The position numbers and the translations under genes are program-made. The notes beneath the pieces were generated by a model. The model did no database searches. It had not been told where the DNA came from and saw only the letters and a program-made list of their open reading frames with translations. From Virgibacillus ndiopensis (GTDB lineage Bacteria > Bacillota > Bacilli > Bacillales > Amphibacillaceae): DNA of 64,000 nt. The stretch spans positions 1-64,000 of the forward strand of contig NZ_FZMZ01000004.1 of assembly GCF_900187325.1 (NCBI RefSeq). The letters run 5' to 3'. Below are positions 45,007-54,409 of this stretch, one piece after another. Numbering within the stretch: position 1 is the first letter of the stretch; every line of letters begins with the position of its first letter.

Positions 45007-45441
45007 CTATTTTTGAGGGGCAGAAGGGGCAGAGATATTAGAGAGCGCTTGGTCTGCGCCATCTCTTTGATTATCTGTAGCAAGGTCACCTAATGCAACC
45101 ATACCGACAATTTGACCATTTTCAACAACTGGTAAACGACGAACTTGTTGCTGAGCCATCAGTTGTGCTGCTTGCTGAGCATTCATCCCTGGTTCGGCCT
45201 GAACAATTTGTTGTGCTGTCATCACCTGAGATACAGGTGTATGTGCATCTTCACCTTGTGCAGTTGAGCGAAGTGTGATATCACGGTCAGTAATCATTCC
45301 AATCATTTGACCGCTACTATTAACAACTGGAAGTGAGCCAATATTTTTTTGACTCATAATGGCAGCTGCCTCTTGAATGGATTGTGATTCAGTAACTGTA
45401 GCTACATTTTGCGTCATGATATTTCTAATTTGCTGGTCCAT
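45007..45441 (-). CDS. CBS domain-containing protein
   Basis: A 144-residue protein made of two CBS motifs: IMTQNVATVTESQSIQEAAAIMSQKNIGSLPVVNSSGQMIGMITDRDI and the second ending VRRLPVVENGQIVGMVALGDLA. The pair forms a Bateman module that binds adenine nucleotides. It stands alone, so the regulated partner is unknown. The linker and tail are Gln/Ala-rich. ATG 45441 follows AAAGGGGAGG. Confidence 0.9.
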   Translation of the reverse strand: MDQQIRNIMTQNVATVTESQSIQEAAAIMSQKNIGSLPVVNSSGQMIGMITDRDITLRSTAQGEDAHTPVSQVMTAQQIVQAEPGMNAQQAAQLMAQQQVRRLPVVENGQIVGMVALGDLATDNQRDGADQALSNISAPSAPQK

Positions 45442-45499
45442 GAATAACCTCCCCTTTCAAGAATAGGATTGGATATTTAGCGTATTTTATTAAAGGGAA

Positions 45500-47131
45500 T
45501 TATTTCTTTTTCCATACAAATTTCCATGTAGCAAAAGTAACGATGATCAGTATACCCAAATATACATAAACCCCATACTCTATTTTTGTTGTTAAAAAAT
45601 GAATACCCGCGAACAACCCAACTAGTGCCATCAATAAGAAAAACTTCACTGTATTCCCACTTTGCATCTGGATTGATTCGATTGGCTGTGTAAATGCAAA
45701 TTCATCATTATTGATCAGTTTATATGAAATAAGCGTAAACAAAACGGTTGTAACGAGCACGACAGCCAAATCCGGTACTATTCGCGCTGAAAAAATCGCG
45801 ATAAAAACAGCAGACAACAGCACAAATACCGGAAGATACAATTTAACAAGAAATGCTTTCAAGGTTGCTCGATACATTGCAGAAGGTTCTTTCAAAGGGG
45901 TCACGTAAAAGACCCATCCACCTTTATAATTCACCGAAAACTTCAACATATGGACGACTGATCCAATCATAATACACGAAAAATAAATGTTAAAATATGC
46001 TTTACTTTCAGCCAGTTCAGCAAACGTTCCCCTATTTAGTTCATTAAATAGAAAAATAAACGGAAATACTAAAGCCATACCAAGTGTCGGATATACCTTT
46101 AATTTAAAATCCCTTTCCTGTCTCATCATAGCTGAGGAAAACCGAAAGAACAGTTTTTCTTCTTTACTTGAACATAATAAGCTTTCCCATCCTCTTTCTA
46201 ATAGCCGCCTCTTCCTACTGGCTTTCACTGTAACATCCAGAAGTTTTTGCAGATTCCTTTCAAATGGAGATATAAGCAGATAGTAAATATAAATTGATAT
46301 AAACGGTATAATCAAAGCACATACAGCTAAAATAATGATTGAAGTAGAAGTATTTCCATGGAAAAATAGTTCAAATGGTGCTGCAAACCAAATTGGTGGA
46401 AGTAATAAATGCCACCATGCGAATTGATAGCTAAGATCAAACACAGCAAAATCAAATGCACGAATAACGATCTGATAGCCTACCACAATACCAACGGATA
46501 AAAGAATCTGTACATAATTGATAATATCTTTTAACCTGTCTCCACTGAAAAAACGTAAAATAAAAATGTAAATTAGTGCGGTAATAGCAATGATAAATAA
46601 AAGAAGCAGAATAATTTCTGCCAAGAATAACAGCAAAAAGGGAATACCTTTTGTAAACAGCATAACAATTGACGGGATCCCGATAAAAGCGCCTGTAAGC
46701 ATCGACATGTAAATCATAATATGAATTACTTTTGCTGCATTAACCGTCCTCACATTAACAGGCTTTGTATTCAAAATTGCTTTATCCCTGACATCCAATA
46801 GAACCGATGAAAAGTCAGATATCAATGACGTCATCAGAATAAACATCGTGATACCAAAAATTATACTGAGCTGAAACATATAATTTTCACCCATAAAAAG
46901 AAATGGAATGAGAATTAAACTATATAATGCATAAATCCCTAATGACTTAAGAAATTGATTCCCTTCTTTACGCTTTTTAGATATATCATTACTAAAAATT
47001 ACTGGAACACGTCGTTGATCCATCAATAGTTTCATCTCAAGAATTTTCCGCATTACACTGTAATCAATATTTATCGATCGAAATAACGATTGAAATAAGT
47101 CCAAAAACTTTAGCGAACGAAATTCACGCAT
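45500..47131 (-). CDS. ABC transporter permease (ABC-2 type)
   Basis: A 543-residue membrane protein with about 10-12 hydrophobic helices in two clusters and a cytoplasmic loop near residues 280-350. It follows the ATPase gene with an 8-bp overlap. ATG 47131, behind GAAGGTG, is preferred over an upstream start at 47188 that would overlap the ATPase gene by 65 bp. It resembles bacterial exporters of unknown substrate. Its activity depends on whether the frameshifted ATPase gene is functional. Confidence 0.82.
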   Translation of the reverse strand: MREFRSLKFLDLFQSLFRSINIDYSVMRKILEMKLLMDQRRVPVIFSNDISKKRKEGNQFLKSLGIYALYSLILIPFLFMGENYMFQLSIIFGITMFILMTSLISDFSSVLLDVRDKAILNTKPVNVRTVNAAKVIHIMIYMSMLTGAFIGIPSIVMLFTKGIPFLLLFLAEIILLLLFIIAITALIYIFILRFFSGDRLKDIINYVQILLSVGIVVGYQIVIRAFDFAVFDLSYQFAWWHLLLPPIWFAAPFELFFHGNTSTSIIILAVCALIIPFISIYIYYLLISPFERNLQKLLDVTVKASRKRRLLERGWESLLCSSKEEKLFFRFSSAMMRQERDFKLKVYPTLGMALVFPFIFLFNELNRGTFAELAESKAYFNIYFSCIMIGSVVHMLKFSVNYKGGWVFYVTPLKEPSAMYRATLKAFLVKLYLPVFVLLSAVFIAIFSARIVPDLAVVLVTTVLFTLISYKLINNDEFAFTQPIESIQMQSGNTVKFFLLMALVGLFAGIHFLTTKIEYGVYVYLGILIIVTFATWKFVWKKK

Positions 47132-47923
47132 GGTTGTCACCTTCTGAAATAATAGTAACAAATCGTTCAGCAGTATTTTTGTGCTCATCGAATCCTGTTA
47201 GCTGATTGAATATATCTTCGAGAGACCCTTTTTCACTCGCCTGCCGTAATTCTTCAAACGTGCCATCAGCAGCAATTTTTCCATCTTTAAGTAAGACAAT
47301 ACGACTACTTATTTTTTCTACAACATCCATAATATGGGATGAGTAGAATATCGTTTTCCCCTGTTTTACCAATTGTTCTAGAATATCCTTGATAACCATA
47401 ACACTATTAGCATCTAAACCACTTAACGGTTCATCAAGAAAAATTAGATCTGGATCATGCAGTAAACTCGAAATAATGATTACCTTTTGCCGCATCCCTT
47501 TGGAAAAAGAAGAAATCCTCGAATGAAATACATCCTCCATATCAAATTCTGCCATTAGCCTTCTTGCTTTGTTCTCTACAGCCTTACGTTCCATCCCGTA
47601 CAATTCACCAATAAATGACAAATATTCTGCTGCGGAAAGATTTTCATAGATTTCCGCATTCTCAGGAACATAGCCAATTTTTCGTTTATATGTATGGTCA
47701 CTCTTTTTAATATCTTTTCCAAAAATCTCTACACTTCCACCGTACCCATCCACTAATCCAAGCATAATCTTTAATGTTGTACTTTTACCAGCACCATTGG
47801 CCCAATATATCCAATAATCTGTCCACGGTACACATCTAAATCAATTCCATGCAACACCTGATTACCATCGAAACGCATCGTTAAATTCTCTAAAGCCATC
47901 ACTTTCTCTCTCTGAAAATCCAT
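47124..47923 (-). pseudogene. ABC transporter ATP-binding protein, frameshifted in Walker A
   Basis: From ATG 47923 (or ATG 47899) the frame encodes ALENLTMRFDGNQVLHGIDL and VYRGQIIGYIGP, then breaks. Adding one base near 47797 restores GPNGAGKSTTLKIMLGLV, the Walker A motif, and joins the frame that carries FSKGMRQK (signature), LIFLDEPLSGLD (Walker B) and the His switch. The intact protein would have about 266 residues. As written it cannot bind ATP. Because the rest is well preserved, a sequencing deletion is possible. Confidence 0.85.
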
Positions 47924-47938
47924 CAAATCCCCCAATTC

Positions 47939-47967
47939 TGGGACAGGGGGACAGGTTCATTGTCCCA
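47939..47967. repeat. GGGACA-type palindromic element, copy B
   Basis: TGGGACA (47939-47945) and TGTCCCA (47961-47967) pair around GGGGGACAGGTTCAT. It lies between the ABC ATPase pseudogene and the stop of the next ABC gene. The sequence belongs to the same family as 38296-38330 and 48906-48974. Confidence 0.7.
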
Positions 47968-47979
47968 CTTATTCCATCC

Positions 47980-48762
47980 CTAATTTTGTAATGTCATCCA
48001 AGCTCGTTCTTTATGCCATTTTATTTCTACAGTCATTTCAAAAAAACGTGATAAATTCTCACTTGTTAATATATTAGCTGTTTCACCTTTATCAAATATA
48101 GTTCCTTGATGAATCAGCAATGTATGTGAAAAAACAGGTAAAATTTCTTCTGTATGATGTGTGACATAAATAATAGTTGGTCCATATTTTTGCATTGCCA
48201 ACTGCTTTACAGAAGACATTAACTCTTCCCGTGAATGGAAATCCAGTCCATTGCACGGTTCGTCTAAAATTAATAATTCTGGTGAACCCATTAATCCACG
48301 AGCAATTAAAATTTTTTGCTTCTCCCCTTGTGAACATGTTTGATAGGCACGACCAATTAAATGACCACTGCCAAGTTTATCCATAATTTTAAAAGCCTTT
48401 TGATAATCCTCGTTATTAGGATTTTCATACAATCCAATCGAAGCATATTTACCACTAATAACGACATCCTCGGTATTATCTGTTACTTTCACTTTTTCCT
48501 GCAGTGAGGAACTGACCCATCCAATCGATTTCCGCAATTCCCTTAAATCCGTTTTACCAAAGGACTGGTCCAGTACACTAACCTTCCCTTGCGTTGGCCA
48601 AATGTAGCCGTTAATCATGTTAAGTAGAGTTGTTTTACCAGACCCATTTAGTCCAAGGACAGCCCAATGCTCACCTTGATATACCTGCCAATTAACGTTA
48701 TAAAGAATGTTCTCCTTCTGTCTTTTCCATGAGACCCCCTGCATATCAATAATAGTAGCCAA
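47980..48762 (-). CDS. ABC transporter ATP-binding protein (YlmA-like)
   Basis: A 260-residue ATPase with Walker A GLNGSGKTTLLN, the signature CSQGEKQKILIARGL, Walker B LLILDEPCNGLD and the switch His in VTHHTEE. It resembles YlmA of B. subtilis, an orphan ATPase related to iron-complex importers. No permease gene lies next to it, so its partner is elsewhere or unknown. It starts at TTG 48762 with GGGGGTGAGAGG upstream. Confidence 0.88.
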   Translation of the reverse strand: MATIIDMQGVSWKRQKENILYNVNWQVYQGEHWAVLGLNGSGKTTLLNMINGYIWPTQGKVSVLDQSFGKTDLRELRKSIGWVSSSLQEKVKVTDNTEDVVISGKYASIGLYENPNNEDYQKAFKIMDKLGSGHLIGRAYQTCSQGEKQKILIARGLMGSPELLILDEPCNGLDFHSREELMSSVKQLAMQKYGPTIIYVTHHTEEILPVFSHTLLIHQGTIFDKGETANILTSENLSRFFEMTVEIKWHKERAWMTLQN

Positions 48763-48861
48763 TACCTCTCACCCCCAATTATCACTAACTATTACTCTTA
48801 ACTTTACTAGATAACCTATTAATTTCCAATGACATTATACAAAATTTTCAATAAAACCAAT

Positions 48862-48895
48862 AAAAAAAGCAATGAACCTAGTTCGATTCACTGCT
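48862..48895 (-). terminator. terminator downstream of the siderophore-binding protein gene
   Basis: AGCAGTGAA and TTCATTGCT form a stem on the minus strand followed by TTTTTTTATT. It lies beyond the large palindrome at 48906-48974, about 95 bp past the stop codon at 48989. Confidence 0.65.
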
Positions 48896-48905
48896 TCACT
48901 TCTTC

Positions 48906-48974
48906 GGGACAGGGAGTCAGGTCCATTGTCCCCAAAATAAAGTAGCTGGGACAATGGACCTGACCCCCTGTCCC
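48906..48974. repeat. long inverted repeat of the GGGACA family, copy C
   Basis: Two 27-bp arms (48906-48932 and 48948-48974) are complementary except for one base and surround a 15-bp centre. The arm begins GGGACAGGGAGTCAGGTCCA and ends with TTGTCCC. It lies 15 bp past the siderophore-binding gene. The arm itself looks like an element of the type at 47939 and 38296, so this may be two copies in inverted order. Confidence 0.85.
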
Positions 48975-48988
48975 ACCACCTACGTTCC

Positions 48989-49990
48989 TTATTTCGTTTC
49001 TAACATGGAATCAACTAATTGATTTGCTAATACTTTTGCAGATAATACTCCGCCAAATACTGGTGTGTCTCCAGGGATTTGATGTGTATTTCCTGCCTTT
49101 ACAAAGCTTAATCCTTCCCAAACTGGATTACCTTTTAGCTGATTTTCAAATATATTATCATCACCTTGAACGATATACAGAAATTGCAGGTTTTCTTTCT
49201 GGAAATTTTGCAGTGTCTCCACCCCAACTTCGCTAAAACCATACTTTTCGAGTTTATCTGATTTATACGCATTTTCGAAACCTAGCCTACTCATTACCTG
49301 AGCTACGATAGAGTTATCTGTGTACAATCGTAAAACTGGCGAATTTTGCGTTGTAAAAGCAAGCGTTGCCATATATTCAGTACCATTTAATCCAGCATCT
49401 GCCACACGTTGTTTTTGTTCTTCATAAAATTTATCCAGGTCTTTGATTTCCTCATCTGCTTTTTCCTCTTTATCTACAATTTTGGCAACTGTTTTAAATT
49501 CGTTCAACATCTCACCATACAGATTTTCCTGCGCTTTTTCGCTATAAGGTGAGAATGTTACAGTTGGTGCAATTTCCTTTAGCTGTTCTAAAATATTCTC
49601 ATGTCTGAACTTAGCGGCAATAATTAAGTCAGGATCTAAACGAGAAATCGCCTCCAAATTTGGTTCCTGACGTGTACCGATATCCTGTACACTTTCTGCT
49701 AATTTAGGTTCGATATTTATCCAGTTATTGTATTCATCAATATTCGGTACACCTGCAGGCTGAATACCTAATGAAAGTAAATGTTCAGCAAAAAACCATT
49801 CCAAGACAACAATCTTTTTCGGTGTTCCTTCAATTGTTTGTTCGCCCATTGCATCTTCAATCTTAATCGTTTTATTAGTCTTTTCGATATCCTTGCTGTT
49901 ACTACCCTCTTCTTTATTACCTTCATCTTCTCCGCAAGCGACTAATAAGGACAATGCCAATAAACTAATGATAATAAGCCATTTCTTCAT
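48989..49990 (-). CDS. iron-siderophore ABC transporter substrate-binding lipoprotein
   Basis: A 333-residue lipoprotein with a signal peptide and lipobox ending LLVAC (Cys about residue 19). The fold is the class III (FeuA/FhuD-like) binding protein: VVLEWFFAEHLLSLGIQPAG, LEAISRLDPDLIIAAKF, and a long central helix. It captures ferric siderophores outside the membrane. ATG 49990 follows GGAGGG; an ATG at 50011 has no such site. A perfect Fur box lies upstream. The permease genes are not here. Confidence 0.92.
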   Translation of the reverse strand: MKKWLIIISLLALSLLVACGEDEGNKEEGSNSKDIEKTNKTIKIEDAMGEQTIEGTPKKIVVLEWFFAEHLLSLGIQPAGVPNIDEYNNWINIEPKLAESVQDIGTRQEPNLEAISRLDPDLIIAAKFRHENILEQLKEIAPTVTFSPYSEKAQENLYGEMLNEFKTVAKIVDKEEKADEEIKDLDKFYEEQKQRVADAGLNGTEYMATLAFTTQNSPVLRLYTDNSIVAQVMSRLGFENAYKSDKLEKYGFSEVGVETLQNFQKENLQFLYIVQGDDNIFENQLKGNPVWEGLSFVKAGNTHQIPGDTPVFGGVLSAKVLANQLVDSMLETK

Positions 49991-50029
49991 ATGTAATTCC
50001 CTCCACTCCAAATTTTTTCTAAAACATCT

Positions 50030-50044
50030 TGATAATGATTATCA
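50030..50044. promoter_or_regulatory. Fur box
   Basis: TGATAATGATTATCA is a perfect 7-1-7 Fur palindrome. It lies between two divergent genes, the siderophore-binding protein and the ferredoxin-NADP reductase-like enzyme, so iron should repress both. Confidence 0.85.
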
Positions 50045-50143
50045 ATTTCATTTACAATGTAACTATAATCATATCGTTTTTTAAAGTCAACATTTTTCAG
50101 AAATAGAAGCAAGTCTTAAAAAATATTACTAGGAGTGAGCGAT

Positions 50144-51193
50144 TTGAAACATATTGAATGTTTTGATGTAACTATAGTTGGAGGCGGTCCAGCTGGGTTA
50201 TTTTCAGCTTTTTACAGTGGATTACGAGAAATGAAAACGAAAATTATCGAATTCCAGCCCGAACTTGGTGGAAAAGTTCATGTATATCCTGAAAAAATAA
50301 TTTGGGATGTTGGCGCGTTAACACCAGTCTCTGGTTCCATGCTAATCAATCAAATGGTCCAACAAGGTCTCACATTTGATCCTGAAGTTGTTTATCAAGA
50401 AAAAGTAACTTCCATTGCAAAGAACGATGACGGATTATTTGTGCTTGATACCCTTTCTGGGACGAAGCATTATTCAAAAACGGTCATATTAGCAATTGGT
50501 GGAGGTATTCTAAATCCGACCAAAATAGCAATCGAGGGCGCTGAAAAATTTGAATTAACTAACCTGCAATATACAGTGAAATCACTTGCACGTTTTCGTG
50601 GAAAAACGGTAATCATTTCAGGCGGGGGAAATACCGCAATTGATTGGGCAAATGAACTAGCACCATTAGCAAAAAAAGTATATCTTACATATCGAAAAGA
50701 TAAATTAAACGGACATGAAGCACAAGTTTCACAACTCCTCAACAGTTCTGTAACGTGTATGCCTAATACGACCATAACCAAACTAATCTCGGAGGAAAAC
50801 TATGAATTGATTGAGAAGGTAGAGCTGACCAACAATGAAAGTGGAATAAAAACCGAATTAAACATTGATGAAGTCGTTATTAATCATGGCTATGATCGTG
50901 ATATTGATCTATTGGAGAATAGTGAAATTGCGGTAGAAAGAAAAGATAATTACTTTGTTGCAGGCAACACAATGAGCGAAACTTCAGTTGATGGATTATT
51001 TGCTGCCGGAGACATCCTCCATCATGAAGGAAAACTCCATCTAATAGCGGGCGCATTTCAAGATGCTGCAAATGCTGTAAACAAAGCAAAACAGTACATT
51101 CAGGGTGATGCACAAACCATAGCAATGGTTTCATCACATAATGAGGTTTTCACTGAACGCAATAAAAAAGTTGTTCAACAGATGATGGAATGA
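50144..51193 (+). CDS. ferredoxin-NADP reductase-like flavoprotein (YcgT/YumC type)
   Basis: A 349-residue thioredoxin-reductase-fold FAD enzyme without the redox CxxC of thioredoxin reductases. IVGGGPAGLFSAFYSG binds FAD, ISGGGNTAIDWANEL binds NADPH, and LFAAGDILHHEGKLHLIAGAFQDAANAV is the usual C-terminus. In Bacilli such enzymes reduce ferredoxin, flavodoxin or ferric siderophores. The shared Fur box suggests a siderophore-linked or iron-limitation role. TTG 50144 has AGGAG 8 nt upstream; GTG 50135 overlaps it. Confidence 0.9.
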   Translation: MKHIECFDVTIVGGGPAGLFSAFYSGLREMKTKIIEFQPELGGKVHVYPEKIIWDVGALTPVSGSMLINQMVQQGLTFDPEVVYQEKVTSIAKNDDGLFVLDTLSGTKHYSKTVILAIGGGILNPTKIAIEGAEKFELTNLQYTVKSLARFRGKTVIISGGGNTAIDWANELAPLAKKVYLTYRKDKLNGHEAQVSQLLNSSVTCMPNTTITKLISEENYELIEKVELTNNESGIKTELNIDEVVINHGYDRDIDLLENSEIAVERKDNYFVAGNTMSETSVDGLFAAGDILHHEGKLHLIAGAFQDAANAVNKAKQYIQGDAQTIAMVSSHNEVFTERNKKVVQQMME

Positions 51194-51218
51194 TGCTTAA
51201 ATCAAGCCCTACTTTCTT

Positions 51219-51953
51219 TTACAATTTCTTCATCATCCATATCAAAGCTACTTTAGATGGCGCATAATGCATTAGTGGATTTGCTCCAAAAGCATTGTTT
51301 GGCAAAAATGGCGTTAGTGACTGTTTTTTCAGATCCACTTTTGCATTCTGGATTTCCCATTGTTTATGGTGAATAGCCCCTCTATACATAGAACCATTTC
51401 TATAAGAGAACAGAAAATACCGCTCCAGTAACCAATAGGTAAGACTATTTTTTTCCGGATAAATAGACTCACCAATCGGTTGATAACTAGCTTTAAATAC
51501 GATTGGCTCATTTCCTCTGCGACTACTATAATAATGAAATATTTCGTCTATTTTTTTCAAAGACATAGTTGCATAATAATACGGTAAAGTCATCATCCTC
51601 GCGCCTAGGACAGCATACAGTTTATTTGCATCCAAGCTAAAAAAGTATACGCCACTAATACCATTCCGTTTTACATAGGTTCGAACATTGACTTCTAATG
51701 TGGATCTTATGCCAGGTATTTGTGGCATTTTTCGGGGACGGATTTTACTGACTTTGAATGGAATAATGCTAATCCATGCATCTCCTCCATACGTGTCTAG
51801 TTGTAAGCCAGAAGGAAGATGTGCTTCGATCACTTGTTTAGGTACAGGCAAATGTACGAACAATACATTCTCCCACTTTTGCATCATTATCCATGAATCT
51901 TTGGGAAGTGGATATTCACGATGACTGGTGCTATTTAAAATATCTTTGTACAT
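51219..51953 (-). CDS. DUF2071 family protein (YqjF-like)
   Basis: A 244-residue protein with the DUF2071 pattern: WENVLFVHLPVPKQVIEAHLPSGLQLDTYGGDAWISIIPFKVSKIRPR at the start and NVRTYVKRNGISGVYFFSLDANKLYAVLGARMMTLPYYYA in the middle. Its fold resembles acetoacetate decarboxylase, but no catalytic Lys is evident to me and function is unknown. ATG 51953 follows AAGGAG. Monocistronic. Confidence 0.88.
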   Translation of the reverse strand: MYKDILNSTSHREYPLPKDSWIMMQKWENVLFVHLPVPKQVIEAHLPSGLQLDTYGGDAWISIIPFKVSKIRPRKMPQIPGIRSTLEVNVRTYVKRNGISGVYFFSLDANKLYAVLGARMMTLPYYYATMSLKKIDEIFHYYSSRRGNEPIVFKASYQPIGESIYPEKNSLTYWLLERYFLFSYRNGSMYRGAIHHKQWEIQNAKVDLKKQSLTPFLPNNAFGANPLMHYAPSKVALIWMMKKL

Positions 51954-52090
51954 GATTTTCTCCTTATAGGTATTTTTTCATTCTATCTTAATTTGCTCTA
52001 TAAGGAGATCTTTCATTCTGAATGATATTTTCTGAACCAAAGGGATCATATTTCCAACTGATTCGTTCAATTTTTAAAACTACATCTTCA

Positions 52091-53563
52091 CTACTTCTGT
52101 ACTTTTTTCAATGGCTTTGTTGGAAATTCATATGCCTCCTGCTTAAAAAGAACACTTATAATAACAAAAACAATCAGTGATAAGAAAACAGGTATGGTTA
52201 CCGTATGAACACCTAACAAGTTACCAAATGCTTCATTGTAAAAATGAATTCCTATATAAGCACCAATACCTGTTACCATCGATGCGATGGCACCATATTT
52301 ATTTGCAAACTTCCAATATAACCCTAAAACGATTGGCCAAATAAATGCCGCTTCTAACCCTCCAAAAGCAAATAAGTTTAAAAAGATTAAAAGTTCAGGT
52401 GGATTTATCGCTAAAATAAATGCCACAATTCCTATAATCGCTGTGACACCCATACTTACTTTTTTAACATGTTTATTAGAAGCTCGTGGTTTCATAAAGT
52501 TAATATAAACGTCCTTAACTACTGAAGAACTAACAAGTAATAATAACGAATCCACGGTAGACATCATTGCAGCAAGTGGTGCAGCAAGTACGATTCCGGC
52601 TAACAAAGGTGGTAATACATCTAATGCAACAAGTGGAATAACTTGGTCTGCTACTTCTATTCCAGGTAAAACTGGTCTAGAAAATACACCAATTAAATGC
52701 ATATTCAACATAATAAATCCAACTACAACCGTACCTATAATCAATGCCCGATGCATCGACTTTGAATCCCTGTACGACATTGCCCTAACCGCTACTTGTG
52801 GTAACGCAACAACACCAACCCCTACCAATATCCAGAAAGAGGATACATACAATGAGGATAACTGACCATCCTGCCCATAAGGTGTTACAAGATTAGGATT
52901 TTCTGCTACTAAATCAGAAAAGATATTAGACAAACCGCCACCAGCAATAATTACTGCTATGAGCAATATTAACGTTCCAAAAAACATAACAACTCCTTGA
53001 ATGGTATCCGTTATTGCAACAGCACGGAATCCACCAATAGTTACATAGATTAGTACAGAAATAGTGAAAATGAATAAAGCAGAGGTATAAGAAATGCCTG
53101 TTAATGTTTGAATTAAATAAGCACCGCCAACCCATTGGGCAGCCATAGCAGCAAATAAAAATAAAATAATACTTAACGCTGACAATAGCACTACTGGTTT
53201 ACTTTGATACCTCTCCTTTAAAAAATCGATAAGTGTAACAGCATTATACCGCCTCGTTACGATTGCAAACTTTTTACCAAGAATAAGTAAGACGAAATAT
53301 CCAGTCGCAACTTGTGTCATTGCGAGTAATACCCAGCCAAGTCCGATAGAATATGCAGCACCTGGGCCTCCCAGGAAACTCGATGCACTACCATAAGTCG
53401 CAACCATGGTCATTGCTAATACAAGACCTCCAAACTCGCGACTGCCAATGAAATAATCACTAATAAACGAAGTAGACCCGTCCATTTTTCTATTAGCCCA
53501 AATTCCAACCAGTAATACAATAACAAGAAAAATTAATAATGGAATGATTACTCCCCAGTTCAT
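52091..53563 (-). CDS. panF: sodium/pantothenate symporter
   Basis: A 490-residue sodium:solute symporter (SSS family) with about 13 helices. MTMVATYGSASSFLGGPGAAYSIGLGWVLLAMTQ is the sodium-binding region, and GGFRAVAITDTIQGVVMFFGT is the SSS signature. The pairing with a YhdT/DUF997 gene directly upstream (4-bp overlap) is typical of PanF, the importer of the coenzyme A precursor pantothenate. ATG 53563 follows GAGGTGG. Confidence 0.92.
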   Translation of the reverse strand: MNWGVIIPLLIFLVIVLLVGIWANRKMDGSTSFISDYFIGSREFGGLVLAMTMVATYGSASSFLGGPGAAYSIGLGWVLLAMTQVATGYFVLLILGKKFAIVTRRYNAVTLIDFLKERYQSKPVVLLSALSIILFLFAAMAAQWVGGAYLIQTLTGISYTSALFIFTISVLIYVTIGGFRAVAITDTIQGVVMFFGTLILLIAVIIAGGGLSNIFSDLVAENPNLVTPYGQDGQLSSLYVSSFWILVGVGVVALPQVAVRAMSYRDSKSMHRALIIGTVVVGFIMLNMHLIGVFSRPVLPGIEVADQVIPLVALDVLPPLLAGIVLAAPLAAMMSTVDSLLLLVSSSVVKDVYINFMKPRASNKHVKKVSMGVTAIIGIVAFILAINPPELLIFLNLFAFGGLEAAFIWPIVLGLYWKFANKYGAIASMVTGIGAYIGIHFYNEAFGNLLGVHTVTIPVFLSLIVFVIISVLFKQEAYEFPTKPLKKVQK

Positions 53564-53847
53564 AAAGAGTCCACCTCTTCTTCATCCTCAAATGGTACCT
53601 CTTTTAAAACAAATTTCACCACAATAATGATTAATATAACCATCACAACAAAACCTACAATACAACTGTAGAAAAACCATGCAGGGAAACCTAATATGTA
53701 CGTATACTCTTCAGGTGCTTTAGATCCCATACCATAAGCAAAACCATACCACCATAAAATATTAAACGCAGCTAATACACAACCGATCAATGCTTCACGA
53801 TTAGCAACATTAAAACGTGAATCATTTCTTATATTTCTGTTTTTCAT
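53560..53847 (-). CDS. yhdT: YhdT family small membrane protein (DUF997)
   Basis: A 95-residue protein with two transmembrane helices (REALIGCVLAAFNILWWYGFAYGMG and FPAWFFYSCIVGFVVMVILIIIVVKFVL) and an acidic C-terminus. YhdT is regularly found next to PanF and may be a subunit or partner. It overlaps panF by 4 bp, which indicates translational coupling. ATG 53847 follows AAGGGAAAG. Confidence 0.9.
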   Translation of the reverse strand: MKNRNIRNDSRFNVANREALIGCVLAAFNILWWYGFAYGMGSKAPEEYTYILGFPAWFFYSCIVGFVVMVILIIIVVKFVLKEVPFEDEEEVDSL

Positions 53848-54099
53848 TTGTCAATGCTTTCCCTTCATTATTAATTAAGAGGCACCTATTCTATTCATTT
53901 ACGTCTTGTCTATTTCAAATATATTTGTGTAGAAAAATATAATCTCACTTACATAATATAATACATACTGTAATATACGTTTAGAAAATAAACAATTATA
54001 TCTAAAAATATTATTCTATAAAATAAAAAGTTCTCCAACCATAATACAGGCTAAAGAACGAATTTAACAATTTATTACTATGCTCCAATATCATTGTCA

Positions 54100-54315
54100 C
54101 TAAGCCCCTATACACTTCCCTACAGGAACCACAGATAAAATATTACCAAACTTAAACGATCGCACTTTTCTCCTAGAATAACAATAAGCCAGGACTGTAT
54201 CCCCTTTAATTTTTAACACGCCAATAATTCGTTGCGAAATTTGATTATCCTCTGACAAGTAAATCATTTTAAGTTTCTGTTTAGACTCAATCGAATTAAA
54301 AAGTAATTGGTTCAC
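54100..54315 (-). CDS. small WYL-like domain protein
   Basis: A 71-residue protein, VNQLLFNSIESKQKLKMIYL at the N-terminus and YCYSRRKVRSFKFGNILSVVPV at the C-terminus. The pattern resembles the short WYL-type beta domains found in small Bacillus proteins. GTG 54315, with AGGGGG 7 nt upstream, is preferred; the earlier in-frame ATG at 54339 lacks such a site. Function unknown. Confidence 0.68.
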   Translation of the reverse strand: MNQLLFNSIESKQKLKMIYLSEDNQISQRIIGVLKIKGDTVLAYCYSRRKVRSFKFGNILSVVPVGKCIGA

Positions 54316-54409
54316 TGGAATACCCCCTACAAGGAACATTTGTTCGTATTATACCACAAAAAAATAAGTTAATACAATAGTCTAAAAATGGAAAAACTAC
54401 AGGAACCGT

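Noticed and set aside
48868-48895. GTTCGATTC, similar to a tRNA T-arm
   Set aside because: It is the loop side of a terminator hairpin. No acceptor, D or anticodon stem can be formed around it.
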